Shown here: in pieces, positions 32,802 to 41,903 of the stretch
Layout of the letters: each line of letters opens with the position of its first letter
Position numbering within the stretch: position 1 is the stretch's first letter
Assembly (NCBI RefSeq): GCF_000478925.1
Contig: NZ_AP013072.1
Coordinates: 784,501 to 848,500 of the forward strand
Length of the DNA stretch: 64,000 bases
Source: Streptococcus anginosus subsp. whileyi MAS624
GTDB taxonomy: Bacteria > Bacillota > Bacilli > Lactobacillales > Streptococcaceae
Reading direction: 5' to 3'
The notes under the pieces: generated by a model
What the model was told of the DNA's origin: nothing
Database searches by the model: none
Seen by the model: the letters and a program-made list of their open reading frames with translations, nothing else
Position numbers and translations under genes: made by a program

Positions 32802-33503
32802 ATGGCTTATATTGAAATGAAGCATAGTTACAAACGATATCAAATGGGAGACACAGAAATCATTGCTAACAATGACATCTCTTTTGAAATTGAAAAAGGT
32901 GAGCTAGTCATCATTCTTGGAGCTTCAGGCGCTGGAAAATCGACGATTCTGAACATTCTTGGTGGAATGGACAGCAATGACGAGGGAGATGTCCTGATTG
33001 ATGGGCAAAATATAGCACATTACAACGCTCACCAGTTGACGGACTATCGGAGAAATGATGTTGGTTTTGTATTTCAATTTTATAATTTAGTTCCTAATCT
33101 GACGGCGCTAGAGAATGTTGAGCTGGCTTCAGAAATTGTTCAAGATGCACAGGATGCAGCAGAAACGCTAGCAGCAGTTGGCTTGGAAAATCGTCTCAAT
33201 AATTTTCCTACTCAATTATCTGGTGGCGAGCAGCAACGTGTTTCCATTGCGCGTGCCGTGGCAAAAAATCCTAAAATTTTGCTTTGTGATGAACCAACAG
33301 GCGCGCTGGATTATAAAACAGGTAAGCATGTGTTGCAAATCCTTCAAGATATGTCACGTAAACAAGGTGCGACAGTGATTATTGTGACCCATAATAGTGC
33401 CTTAGTTCCGATTGCAGACCGTGTGATTCATATGCATGACGCACGGATACAGTCCGTCACTTTGAATGAACATCCTCAAGATATTGCAAGTCTAGAGTAT
33501 TAG
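32802..33503 (+). CDS. ABC transporter ATPase (MacB/LolD type)
   Basis: 233 residues with Walker [10 protein letters not shown] (residues 40-48), Q loop [10 protein letters not shown], signature [15 protein letters not shown], Walker [13 protein letters not shown] and switch IIVTHN. Partner of the large permease downstream, which starts 15 nt after the stop. Export of a drug, peptide or cell-envelope component is likely; substrate unknown. Confidence 0.92.
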   Translation: MAYIEMKHSYKRYQMGDTEIIANNDISFEIEKGELVIILGASGAGKSTILNILGGMDSNDEGDVLIDGQNIAHYNAHQLTDYRRNDVGFVFQFYNLVPNLTALENVELASEIVQDAQDAAETLAAVGLENRLNNFPTQLSGGEQQRVSIARAVAKNPKILLCDEPTGALDYKTGKHVLQILQDMSRKQGATVIIVTHNSALVPIADRVIHMHDARIQSVTLNEHPQDIASLEY

Positions 33504-33517
33504 TGAGGAGTGGTGAT

Positions 33518-36500
33518 ATGAAAAAATCCATTCTAAATAAGGATATCTGGCTCTCTTTTCGTCAGTCCAAAGGACGCTTTCTGTCCATTATGTTTTTGAT
33601 GATGTTAGGTTCTTTTGCGCTAGTGGGCCTGAAAGCAGCCAGTCCAGACATTGAAAATTCAGCCAATCGTTACCTTTCACAGATGAAAATGATGGATTTG
33701 GCAGTGATGTCAGATTATGGTATCAGCAAAGCTGACCAAAAAGAACTTAATGGAATTCCAAATGCACAGGTAGAATATGGTTATTTTACAGATACGGTGG
33801 TTGGAGATAGCTCAACTTCTGTTCGAGTTTTTTCTCAGACAACTAATATTTCTAAGTTCAAGCTTGTTTCAGGTCATTTTCCAACCAAGGAAAATCAAGT
33901 GGCTTTGGCTAGTTTTTATCAAGGAAAATACAAGATTGGTGATAGCATTACTTTGAACGAGGAAGGAACCACTAATTATGCTCTAAAGCAGCATACCTTT
34001 ACGGTGACAGGGTTCGTCAATTCAAGTGAATTGGCTTCGACGATTTCTCTTGGCAATTCTAACTCAGGGAGTGGGACCTTATCTGCTTATGCAGTGGTGA
34101 TGCCAAAAACATTTCAAAGTTCAGTCTATACAGTTGCTCGTTTGAAGTATGACGATTTAAAAACACTTAATTCTTTTGGAGATTCCTATCGAAAAAAGGT
34201 AAAACAGCACGAAAATGAGCTGGAAAAGCTACTGGCTGATAATGGGAAAAATCGTTTATCAGAGATAAAAGCCCAAGCACAGACAAAAATTGCGGACAGC
34301 GAAGCAAACATTCGAACTTCTCAACAAGCATTGACAGATGCCATGCAGAAACTAACGACTGCGCAGAATCAAATTGATCAAAAAAGAGCAGATTTAGAGC
34401 TTGCTCAAGGTCAACTAACTGAAAAAGAAAACTTGCTTGCACAGGGCGCAGCTCAAATTGCACAGGCTGAACAAACTTTAGCAAGCTCAAAAGCAAAATT
34501 GGATACAGCCGCTGCTCAACTTTCTTCAGGTTGGGCACAATTGAACCAAATGAAAACCCAATTAGATCAGGCAGCTAGTCAGTTGTCTGCTGCAAAAGAA
34601 AATGTAACAAATGCTCAAGCTACATTAGCTACAGCGCAGGTAGAATTGGAAAAAGGTCAAATGCAACTTGCAGCTGCAAAAACTGATTTGCAGACCAAAA
34701 TAGCTGCGCTACAAGCACAAGGAATTGATCCAGCAACAGTGCCTGAAATTGTGGCAGCACAAACTCAACTAGCACAAGAAGAAGCAAAATTAAATCTTGC
34801 TCGTACAGAATTAGAGAAAAAGCAGGCTGAATTTCAAACTGGACTGTCGCAGTACAAAAGCCAAGAAGCGCTTTATCAAGCAGGACTTGCCCAATACCAA
34901 TCTGCAGCTGAGGCATTGAAGGCGAAACAAGCTGAATATGACGCAGGCTTAGCTCAATATCAAAACGGTCAGGCAACCTTAAAAAATAAACAAGCTGACT
35001 ACCAAGCAGGTCAAGCCCGATTAGCACAAGCAAAACAACAAATCGCAGATGGTCAGGTGCAATTGGATCAAGCTCAGGCAACATTGAACGATAAAAAAAC
35101 TGAATACGAAAAGCAAAAGAAAGATGCTGAAACAAAAATAAAAAATGGGCAAGCGGACATTCAAAAGGCAAAAGATGAAGTAGCTAGCTTGTCTGTACCA
35201 ACCTACCGTGTGTATACACGTCGGACATTTCCAGGAGCTGACGAGTACACAACAACGGGGAATCGTGCTTATGGAATCTCAGCTGTAGGAAATGCTTTCC
35301 CGATTGTACTATATCTGGTAGCGGCCCTTGTAACAGTAACGACCATGACGCGTTTTGTCAGCGAAGAACGCACAAATGCAGGTGTTTTAAAAGCTTTGGG
35401 TTATCGGAATCAAGATGTTGTTAAGAAATTTGTCGTTTATGGCTTGGTTTCAAGTTTATTAGGTACAGTAATGGGAAGTTTGTTAGGTACTTATTTCTTA
35501 CCCTACATCTTAGGGAAAACGATTTTTAAAACCTCCACTTATCCAGCTTTGCGATTAGACTTTTATTGGGGAATCAGCCTCATTGCTCTCGTGTGCTCGG
35601 TCTTGTGTGGCGTTGTACCAGCCCTTTATATTGCTCACAAAGAGTTGAAAGAAAAACCGTCTCAATTATTGTTGCCTAAGGCACCTACCAAAGGCTCAAA
35701 AATCTTGCTAGAGCGGATTGACTTCATTTGGCGTCGCCTCAGCTTTACGCAAAAAGTGACAGCTCGAAATATCTTTCGTTACAAGCAAAGAATGCTGATG
35801 ACTATTTTTGGTGTGGCAGGCTCCGTCGCCCTCTTATTTGCCGGTCTGGGGATGTCTTCTTCTATGGAAGGTATGGGAAATCGGCAGTATGGAGAAATTA
35901 TCAAATACGATGCGGTCATTTCGCAAAAACATCATCTCAAATCAGACGAGCAAGCAGCAATCAATCATTTATTAGCAGATAAAAAAATAGCTAAAAAACA
36001 CGGTATTTATCAAGAAACATTTACCAAAAAAATCAAGGGGGCTAAAGATGAACAATCTCTCGCATTATTTGTGACAACAGGCAAGGATTTTCATCATTTC
36101 ATAGAGCTATATGATAGTCAAAGCAAAGCGAGCTTGAACTTGTCTTCACATGGAGCGGTCATTTCTCAGAAATTAGCAACCATTATGCATGTTTCTGTTG
36201 GAGATACTTTTGAGGTGACATCCGATGAAGGAAAACGCTATAAAATCAAAGTTTCTGGTATCACTGAAATGTACGCAGGGCATTTTATCTTTATGAATCA
36301 GGACTATTATCAAACGGTATTTGCTCGTAAGTTCCAAGAAAATGCTTATCTGATAAAATTGAAAGATTCCTCTAGTAAAAATATACAAGATACTGCAGCA
36401 GCATTCATGAAATTAACAGGTGTACGAGCAGTTGTACAAAATACGGGGATTTTGGAACAAATTGATGTCATTGTCAAATCTCTTGGCTTTGTAATGCAGA

Positions 36501-36883
36501 TTTTAACTGTTGCCTCTATTTTACTAGCCATTGTGATTCTTTATAACTTGATGAATATCAATGTTGCAGAGCGGATTCGAGAATTATCAACGATTAAAGT
36601 ATTGGGATTTCATAATAAGGAAGTCACACTTTATATTTATCGAGAGACCATTCTTTTGTCTATTATTGGCATTATTGTAGGCTTGTTTTTAGGAAATATT
36701 TTACATCGTTTTCTTTTAGAGACAATTGCTCCGGATGCCTTTCTGCTCAACCCGACAGTATCGGTATTTGTCTATCTTGTACCAGTCTTTTCTATCATCA
36801 TGATTTTGATTGTCTTAGGATTTATGGTCAATGCAATATTGAGACGTATTGATATGTTAGAAGCATTAAAGTCGGTAGATTGA
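33518..36883 (+). CDS. Large MacB/FtsX-like ABC permease with extracellular coiled coil
   Basis: 1121 residues from ATG 33518 (SD GAGGAG). One membrane helix near residues 20-45, a MacB-type extracellular part, then about 330 residues (roughly 235-570) of Gln/Ala/Lys-rich coiled coil with internal repeats of the type AGLAQYQ..ALKAKQAEYDAG. After that come the first FtsX triple-helix domain (near 600-720), a second extracellular domain, and the second FtsX domain (last 130 residues). The coiled coil likely forms a long rod from membrane into the wall. In streptococci such fused permeases occur beside TetR regulators; function not known. Confidence 0.87.
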   Translation: MKKSILNKDIWLSFRQSKGRFLSIMFLMMLGSFALVGLKAASPDIENSANRYLSQMKMMDLAVMSDYGISKADQKELNGIPNAQVEYGYFTDTVVGDSSTSVRVFSQTTNISKFKLVSGHFPTKENQVALASFYQGKYKIGDSITLNEEGTTNYALKQHTFTVTGFVNSSELASTISLGNSNSGSGTLSAYAVVMPKTFQSSVYTVARLKYDDLKTLNSFGDSYRKKVKQHENELEKLLADNGKNRLSEIKAQAQTKIADSEANIRTSQQALTDAMQKLTTAQNQIDQKRADLELAQGQLTEKENLLAQGAAQIAQAEQTLASSKAKLDTAAAQLSSGWAQLNQMKTQLDQAASQLSAAKENVTNAQATLATAQVELEKGQMQLAAAKTDLQTKIAALQAQGIDPATVPEIVAAQTQLAQEEAKLNLARTELEKKQAEFQTGLSQYKSQEALYQAGLAQYQSAAEALKAKQAEYDAGLAQYQNGQATLKNKQADYQAGQARLAQAKQQIADGQVQLDQAQATLNDKKTEYEKQKKDAETKIKNGQADIQKAKDEVASLSVPTYRVYTRRTFPGADEYTTTGNRAYGISAVGNAFPIVLYLVAALVTVTTMTRFVSEERTNAGVLKALGYRNQDVVKKFVVYGLVSSLLGTVMGSLLGTYFLPYILGKTIFKTSTYPALRLDFYWGISLIALVCSVLCGVVPALYIAHKELKEKPSQLLLPKAPTKGSKILLERIDFIWRRLSFTQKVTARNIFRYKQRMLMTIFGVAGSVALLFAGLGMSSSMEGMGNRQYGEIIKYDAVISQKHHLKSDEQAAINHLLADKKIAKKHGIYQETFTKKIKGAKDEQSLALFVTTGKDFHHFIELYDSQSKASLNLSSHGAVISQKLATIMHVSVGDTFEVTSDEGKRYKIKVSGITEMYAGHFIFMNQDYYQTVFARKFQENAYLIKLKDSSSKNIQDTAAAFMKLTGVRAVVQNTGILEQIDVIVKSLGFVMQILTVASILLAIVILYNLMNINVAERIRELSTIKVLGFHNKEVTLYIYRETILLSIIGIIVGLFLGNILHRFLLETIAPDAFLLNPTVSVFVYLVPVFSIIMILIVLGFMVNAILRRIDMLEALKSVD

Positions 36884-36892
36884 TAAGGCAGT

Positions 36893-36928
36893 AAAACTTT
36901 CACTCAAACTTGGGAGTGGAAGTTTTTT
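36893..36928 (+). terminator. Terminator of the ABC operon
   Basis: AAAACTTTCACTC pairs with GAGTGGAAGTTTT, followed by T residues. Confidence 0.85.
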
Positions 36929-36974
36929 CTTGGTTTGTTATAATATTTTTATAAAGGACAGACGAAACGATACA

Positions 36975-37817
36975 ATGAAACGAAAAATTGCTTTATTATC
37001 AGATATTCACGGGAATACGACAGCTTTAGAAGCTGTGTTAGCAGATGCCAAAAAGGAACAGGTGACCGATTACTGGTTTTTGGGAGATTTATTGGCACCG
37101 GGAACGGGTCGAAGGAAGATTCTTGACTTAATGGCTACTTTACCGATTAGTCTTCAAGTGCGGGGAAATTGGGAAGATAGCATTTGGAATGCTCTTCATG
37201 GGAAATTAGATATCAGTCGCCCTAGTCATTTATATATGGTTTGTATGTGCCAGTATCTTTTGGAAGAAGTCACACCTGAGGAACTGAATCGATTGCATGA
37301 ATTGCCTTTGCAGCGTTTGACCAAAGTTGGCGATTTAGAAATCGCTGTGACTCATCATTTGCCAGATAAAAATTGGGGACGAGAGTTGATTCATATTGGT
37401 CAACAAGAGAACTTTGATCGCCTGTTTGAAGGTAACAATTGTGCCATTGCCATTTATGGGCATATCCATCAGCAATTTCTTCGTTATGCGACGGGTGGGC
37501 AGATGATTATCAATCCAGGATCTATCGGTCAGCCGTTCTTTCTAGATGCTTGTTTGCGAAAGGATCTGCGAGCTCAGTATGCTATTTTAAAAATTGATGA
37601 ACAAGGTTTAGCGGATGTTGACTTTAGGCGAGTCGCTTATGATGTAAATAAAGAACTGGAAATGGCGAGAATATTGAAGTTGCCTTATTATGAAGTGTAT
37701 TACGAAAGTTTAGTCAATGGAATTCATCATACGCATAATCATGATTTACTTCGGGCGATTAGTGAGCGAGAAGATTATGTTGCACATCTCAAGGAGTTTT
37801 TAAGAAGTAACACTTGA
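36975..37817 (+). CDS. Metallophosphoesterase family protein
   Basis: 280 residues. Calcineurin-like motifs LLSDIHGNTTALEAVL (DxH, residues 7-22), FLGDLLAPG (GD), RGNWED (GNxx) and AIYGHIHQQFL (GHxH), then NPGSIGQP. Likely a phosphodiesterase or protein phosphatase of the YfcE/ApaH-like group; substrate unknown. Extended -10 TGTTATAAT (36936-36944) lies upstream; AAAGGA is rather distant (about 16 nt). Confidence 0.85.
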   Translation: MKRKIALLSDIHGNTTALEAVLADAKKEQVTDYWFLGDLLAPGTGRRKILDLMATLPISLQVRGNWEDSIWNALHGKLDISRPSHLYMVCMCQYLLEEVTPEELNRLHELPLQRLTKVGDLEIAVTHHLPDKNWGRELIHIGQQENFDRLFEGNNCAIAIYGHIHQQFLRYATGGQMIINPGSIGQPFFLDACLRKDLRAQYAILKIDEQGLADVDFRRVAYDVNKELEMARILKLPYYEVYYESLVNGIHHTHNHDLLRAISEREDYVAHLKEFLRSNT

Positions 37818-37875
37818 AGTTACAACATAAATAAAGTATACTAGTAATAGAATCAGCAAATGAAAGGAGTTTTAC

Positions 37876-38313
37876 ATGCAAATTTCGAGTCGTTTCACCA
37901 TTGCCACGCACATGCTGACTGTTATAGCACTAGAATGTCAAGAACATAAGGTAACTAGTGATTTTTTAGCTGATAGCGTTGGAGTAAATCCTGTCATTAT
38001 TCGCAAGACATTATCACAGTTGAAAAGCGCAGGCTTGATTTCCGTTGCGCGTGGAACGGGCGGAGCTATCATCAGGAAAGATTTAAAAGACATTACCCTT
38101 TTAGATGTCTATCAAGCAGTAGAAAGTCTAGGCAAATCTGGGCAACTCTTTAGCTTTCATGAACATCCCAATCCATCTTGTCCCATTGGCAGAAATATTC
38201 ATTTTGTTTTAGATGATAAATTGGCGGAAATTCAAGCAGCAATGGAAAAAGAACTGAACAAGACCAGTCTGGCAGATGTCGTTGCATCCGCCCAAGAAAA
38301 GATAAAAAAATAA
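37876..38313 (+). CDS. Rrf2 family transcriptional regulator
   Basis: 145 residues. Winged helix with SSRFTIATHMLTVIAL and VGVNPVIIRKTLSQLKSAGLI, then the Rrf2 wing GTGGAIIRKDLKDITLLDVYQAV. Only one cysteine (NPSCPIG) remains in the usual three-cysteine cluster region, so an Fe-S cluster is unlikely; it resembles YwnA-type regulators. SD AAAGGAG. A terminator with an ATCCATTTCGTAAGAAATGGAT-like stem follows at about 38312-38335. Confidence 0.85.
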   Translation: MQISSRFTIATHMLTVIALECQEHKVTSDFLADSVGVNPVIIRKTLSQLKSAGLISVARGTGGAIIRKDLKDITLLDVYQAVESLGKSGQLFSFHEHPNPSCPIGRNIHFVLDDKLAEIQAAMEKELNKTSLADVVASAQEKIKK

Positions 38314-38357
38314 TCCATTTCGTAAGAAATGGATTGTTTTTTGGAGAAAAAGAGGAG

Positions 38358-39134
38358 CTAAAAATAACAGTTGATTTCATAATCAAGAAAAACTTGCTGA
38401 TAATCATAGAGGTCTTCCGGATGTAGAGCTTGCACATTTTCCATTTCATAAGAACGTTTTAGTAATTTATATTTATTTTCACCGAATTGATGAAAAGGTA
38501 AGAGTTGTACTTGGTCAATAGATAATTTTTTAAATAAAACAGCAAATTGTTCGGCATCTTCTAGAGAGTCATTAAAGCTAGGGATAACAGGAATACGCAG
38601 GACAATGGTTTTTTGTTGCGAAAAAGCATAATGAATATTTTTGATAATTAGTTCATTTTTGACCCCTGTGACTTTGCGGTGATTGATGGTGTTATAATGC
38701 TTTAAGTCAGTATAGATAAAATCTACATACTGGAGCAAATCAACGAATTTGTTATGATCTACAAAGGCTGTCGTTTCAATTGCTGTATGGATACCTTTTT
38801 CTTTGGCAGCTTTAAGGATTGCTTTGGCAAATTCAAACTGAGCAAAGATTTCTCCACCAGACAAAGTCAGGCCCCCACCTGATTCTTCATAAAATTCTCT
38901 ATCTTTGAGAACTTCTTTGATAATCTCTTCAACGCTTTTTTCCTCTCCCATGGTGATAGTCTTTTTGCTAGAAGCGTCTAACATGGGCTCAGGTTTAAAT
39001 TTCTGAGATTCTGGATTGGCACACCAAGGACAGCGTAAGGGACAGCCTTTTAGAAAAACAGTTGTCCGAATTCCTGGTCCGTCGTGAATACTAAAATGTT
39101 GAATATTAAAGATGATTCCTTTTTCTGCACTCAT
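38358..39134 (-). CDS. Glycyl-radical enzyme activating protein (radical SAM)
   Basis: 258 residues from ATG 39134. The radical SAM CxxxCxxC motif is CPLRCPWC (Cys31, 35, 38), the HDGPGIRT motif precedes it, and SAM-binding elements GGLTLSGGE and IETTAF follow. It lacks the long ferredoxin-like insert seen in many GRE activases, so it is PflA-like in size. Predicted to install the glycyl radical on the GRE encoded at 43373. Transcribed divergently from the regulators; an alternative GTG start lies 9 nt upstream. Confidence 0.87.
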   Translation of the reverse strand: MSAEKGIIFNIQHFSIHDGPGIRTTVFLKGCPLRCPWCANPESQKFKPEPMLDASSKKTITMGEEKSVEEIIKEVLKDREFYEESGGGLTLSGGEIFAQFEFAKAILKAAKEKGIHTAIETTAFVDHNKFVDLLQYVDFIYTDLKHYNTINHRKVTGVKNELIIKNIHYAFSQQKTIVLRIPVIPSFNDSLEDAEQFAVLFKKLSIDQVQLLPFHQFGENKYKLLKRSYEMENVQALHPEDLYDYQQVFLDYEINCYF

Positions 39135-39266
39135 GATGTACACTCTTTTCTTGCTTATTTTCTTTTATTATATCAAACAAACGAAAGAAAAACAATTACG
39201 AATGAAACTATTTTTTATTTTATTTATTCCTTAAATTCTGTTAAAATAAAGAATGAGGTGAATAAA

Positions 39267-40010
39267 ATGGAACGTTTAGATGAAATCGTTAAGCTCGTTT
39301 CGGAGTTTGAAAAAATTGATGTTAATACTTTATCTGATAAATTAAAAGTCTCTAAAGTAACGATTCGGAAAGATTTGGATAAGCTGGAAATGAAAGGCTT
39401 GCTTCATCGGGAGCACGGTTATGCGGTCTTAAATAGTGGTGATGACTTGAATGTCCGGCTTTCTTTTCATTATGATACCAAGCGAAAGATAGCACAAGAA
39501 GCGGCAAAAATTGTTGCAGACAATGAAACGATTATCATTGAATCTGGTTCAACTTGTGCTCTGTTGGCTGAAGAAATCTGTCGTACTAAGAAGAATGTGA
39601 AAATTATTACAAATTCTTATTTTATCGCAGACTATGTGAGAAAAGTAGATTCTTGTAAGATTATCTTACTAGGCGGTGAATTTCAGAATGATTCGCAAGT
39701 TACGGTCGGTCCTTTGCTTAAGGAAATGATTCAATTTTTCCATGTAGAACATGCTTTTGTAGGGACGGATGGCTATGATGAAGAGCTTGGTTTTACAGGT
39801 AAAGATTTAATGCGTAGCGAAGTGGTGCAATATATGTCGGAAGCATCTGACAAAATGATTGTGTTAACAGATTCGAGTAAATTTGACAAAAGAGGGACTG
39901 TCAAGCGTTTTGGTTTGAAACAGGTTTCGCAGGTGGTAACGGATCAAGCTATTCCGACAGCCGCGGTTCAACGCCTAAAAGCAGCCAATATCAAATTGAC
40001 TCTAGTCTGA
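39267..40010 (+). CDS. DeoR family regulator
   Basis: 247 residues from ATG 39267 (SD GAGGTG). N-terminal HTH with VNTLSDKLKVSKVTIRKDLDKL and HREHGYAV; C-terminal sugar-phosphate sensor DeoRC domain with ESGSTCALLAEEI, NSYFIADY and VGTDGYDEELGFT. Likely senses a phosphorylated intermediate of the glycyl-radical pathway. Confidence 0.9.
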   Translation: MERLDEIVKLVSEFEKIDVNTLSDKLKVSKVTIRKDLDKLEMKGLLHREHGYAVLNSGDDLNVRLSFHYDTKRKIAQEAAKIVADNETIIIESGSTCALLAEEICRTKKNVKIITNSYFIADYVRKVDSCKIILLGGEFQNDSQVTVGPLLKEMIQFFHVEHAFVGTDGYDEELGFTGKDLMRSEVVQYMSEASDKMIVLTDSSKFDKRGTVKRFGLKQVSQVVTDQAIPTAAVQRLKAANIKLTLV

Positions 40011-40028
40011 TAAGTAGAGGGAGATAAG

Positions 40029-40991
40029 ATGAAAAGTGAAAGAAAAAGGCTATTAGCTAAGATTGCTTATCTTTATTATGTAGAGGAGAAAAGTCAGGCA
40101 GAAATTGCAGCAGAGACAGGGATTTATCGGACAACTGTGAGTCGTATGCTGGCTGAAGCTAAAAAGGAAGGCATTGTCAAAATCGAGATTGAAGCCTTTG
40201 ATACGCGTTTGTTTCATTTAGAAAATGTAGTGAAAGAGAAGTATGGGTTAAAAGGACTTGAAATCGTAGCAAATCAAGTGGATGATTCACCTTCTGATTT
40301 GGAGCAGCGGTTAGCTCAATCAGCGGCAGGAATGCTTCGGGGGATGATTGATGACAATGCTAAAGTTGGATTTTCATGGGGAAAGAGTCTTAGTCTCTTG
40401 GTAGAACACTCGGGCAGTCGGCACTTGAATAATGTGCATTTTTTTCCATTGGCTGGCGGACCTAGCCATATTCATGCTCGTTATCATGTTAATACCCTCA
40501 TTTACAGTATGGCTAATAAATACCATGGGGATTGTCGCTTTATGAATGCGACGATTATACAGGAAGACGAGATCTTAGCAAAAGGAATTTTGTCTTCTAA
40601 ATATTTTGAGGACTTAAAAAGAAGTTGGCAAGAACTAGATGTGGTTGTTGTTGGTATTGGTGGACAAGTGGATGAAAAGAATCGGCAGTGGTTGGATATG
40701 CTGACGGTTGAAGATTTTCGTACAGTGGAAAATGAAGGAGCTGTCGGAGAAATTTGTTGCCGCTTTTTTGATGAAAATGGTGAGTTGGTTGATGAACAGT
40801 TGCAAAATCGAACAGTTGCTATTTCTTTAGATTATTTAAAAACAGTTCCTAACAGTCTGGCTTTTGCCTATGGTCGTCAAAAAGCTGCCGCTATTTTGGC
40901 GGTTTTACGTGCTGGGTATGTCAACCATTTAGTTACAGATGAAGCAACTATTTTAAAAGTGTTGGAATTGGATAATAGTGCAGTTAATTAG
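40029..40991 (+). CDS. SorC/DeoR-type sugar-binding regulator
   Basis: 320 residues. N-terminal HTH (KIAYLYYVEEKSQAEIAAET, then GIYRTTVSRMLAEAKKEG) and a SorC sugar-binding domain (KVGFSWGKSLSLLVE, PLAGGPSHIHARYHVN, VVVGIGGQVDE). Follows the DeoR gene by 18 nt. Probably binds the repeated palindrome GCACAAATGTGC upstream of the PTS and GRE genes; either it or the DeoR protein could do so. Confidence 0.88.
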   Translation: MKSERKRLLAKIAYLYYVEEKSQAEIAAETGIYRTTVSRMLAEAKKEGIVKIEIEAFDTRLFHLENVVKEKYGLKGLEIVANQVDDSPSDLEQRLAQSAAGMLRGMIDDNAKVGFSWGKSLSLLVEHSGSRHLNNVHFFPLAGGPSHIHARYHVNTLIYSMANKYHGDCRFMNATIIQEDEILAKGILSSKYFEDLKRSWQELDVVVVGIGGQVDEKNRQWLDMLTVEDFRTVENEGAVGEICCRFFDENGELVDEQLQNRTVAISLDYLKTVPNSLAFAYGRQKAAAILAVLRAGYVNHLVTDEATILKVLELDNSAVN

Positions 40992-41032
40992 TGGTTTATA
41001 AAAATTCTCCTTTTCCTCGTTATTTCATCTTC

Positions 41033-41066
41033 AAAAGGTCAAGAATAATGATTCTGACCTTTTTTA
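41033..41066 (+). terminator. Terminator after the sorC-like gene
   Basis: AAAAGGTC-A-AGAAT / ATTCT-GACCTTTT stem with AATG loop and T tract. Confidence 0.82.
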
Positions 41067-41079
41067 TTTCACTTGATAA

Positions 41080-41091
41080 GCACAAATGTGC
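41080..41091. promoter_or_regulatory. Palindromic operator, copy 1
   Basis: GCACAAATGTGC, preceded by TTGATA, upstream of the PTS genes. The same 12-mer in similar flanks recurs at 43250-43261 upstream of the GRE gene. Confidence 0.62.
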
Positions 41092-41174
41092 GATAAATAT
41101 AAAAAAAGAGAATTTGTTCAGTGATATATTGACGGAATAAGAGAAAGATGATAAATTTGAGTTACAAACAAAAA

Positions 41175-41190
41175 TAAAACGCTTTCAAAT
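41175..41190 (+). promoter_or_regulatory. Probable cre site (CcpA) upstream of PTS genes
   Basis: ATAAAACGCTTTCAAA fits the cre consensus WTGNAARCGNWWWCAW with one mismatch (A for G at position 3). Confidence 0.6.
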
Positions 41191-41236
41191 AAAAGAAAGA
41201 TATATTTTGTAAATAAAAATAGGAGTAACGTTAAAT

Positions 41237-41560
41237 ATGGAAGTGATTGTAGCTGATCAAATCATTATGGGGTTAATCTTGCATGCTGGGGATGCCAAAC
41301 AGCATATTTACCAAGCTTTATCATTGGCAAAAAATGGTGAATTTGAAAAATGTGATGAGCATTTGAAATTGGCAGATCAGGCATTGTTAGAAGCTCATAA
41401 TCTACAAACCGAGTTTTTGGCACAGGAAGCAGGGGGAACAAAGACAGAAATCACAGCTTTGTTTGTCCACTCTCAGGATCATTTGATGACCAGTATTACA
41501 GAAATTAATCTTATCAAGGAAATCATTGACTTGAGAAAAGAATTACAAGTGAAAAAATAA
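41237..41560 (+). CDS. PTS lactose/cellobiose-type enzyme IIA
   Basis: 107 residues, three-helix bundle IIA. GLILHAGDAKQHIYQAL and the active-site region LFVHSQDHLMTSITE (phosphorylated His in VHSQDHLM). Receives phosphate from HPr and passes it to IIB. SD AGGAGT. First structural gene of the IIA-IIB-IIC set. Confidence 0.92.
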   Translation: MEVIVADQIIMGLILHAGDAKQHIYQALSLAKNGEFEKCDEHLKLADQALLEAHNLQTEFLAQEAGGTKTEITALFVHSQDHLMTSITEINLIKEIIDLRKELQVKK

Positions 41561-41580
41561 ATCATCAGGAGGATGAAGAT

Positions 41581-41892
41581 ATGATTAAAATTGGGCTGTT
41601 TTGTGCAGCAGGTTTTTCAACAGGAATGTTGGTCAATAATATGAAAATAGCTGCGAAAGAAGCTGGTTTAGAGGTTGAGATTGATGCTTATTCTCAGGCC
41701 AAGTTAGCAGATTATGCACCAAACCTGGATGTTGCTTTGTTAGGACCACAAGTAGCTTATACTTTGGATAAGTCAGCTGCCATTTGCGAAGAGAACCATA
41801 TTCCAATTGCGGTCATTCCAATGGCGGACTATGGCATGCTAGATGGTAAAAAAGTATTGAATCTCGCTTTGGGACTTTTGGAACAAAAATAA
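41581..41892 (+). CDS. PTS lactose/cellobiose-type enzyme IIB
   Basis: 103 residues. Active-site Cys8 in IGLFCAAGFSTGMLV, the P-loop-like signature of CelA-type IIB. Lies 20 nt after IIA; SD AGGAGG. Confidence 0.92.
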   Translation: MIKIGLFCAAGFSTGMLVNNMKIAAKEAGLEVEIDAYSQAKLADYAPNLDVALLGPQVAYTLDKSAAICEENHIPIAVIPMADYGMLDGKKVLNLALGLLEQK

Positions 41893-41903
41893 GGAGCTTA
41901 GTT

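Noticed and set aside
34167..35171. Minus-strand frames opposite the coiled coil of the ABC permease
   Set aside because: The repetitive Gln/Ala-rich coding sequence keeps the opposite strand open by composition; no promoter or SD.
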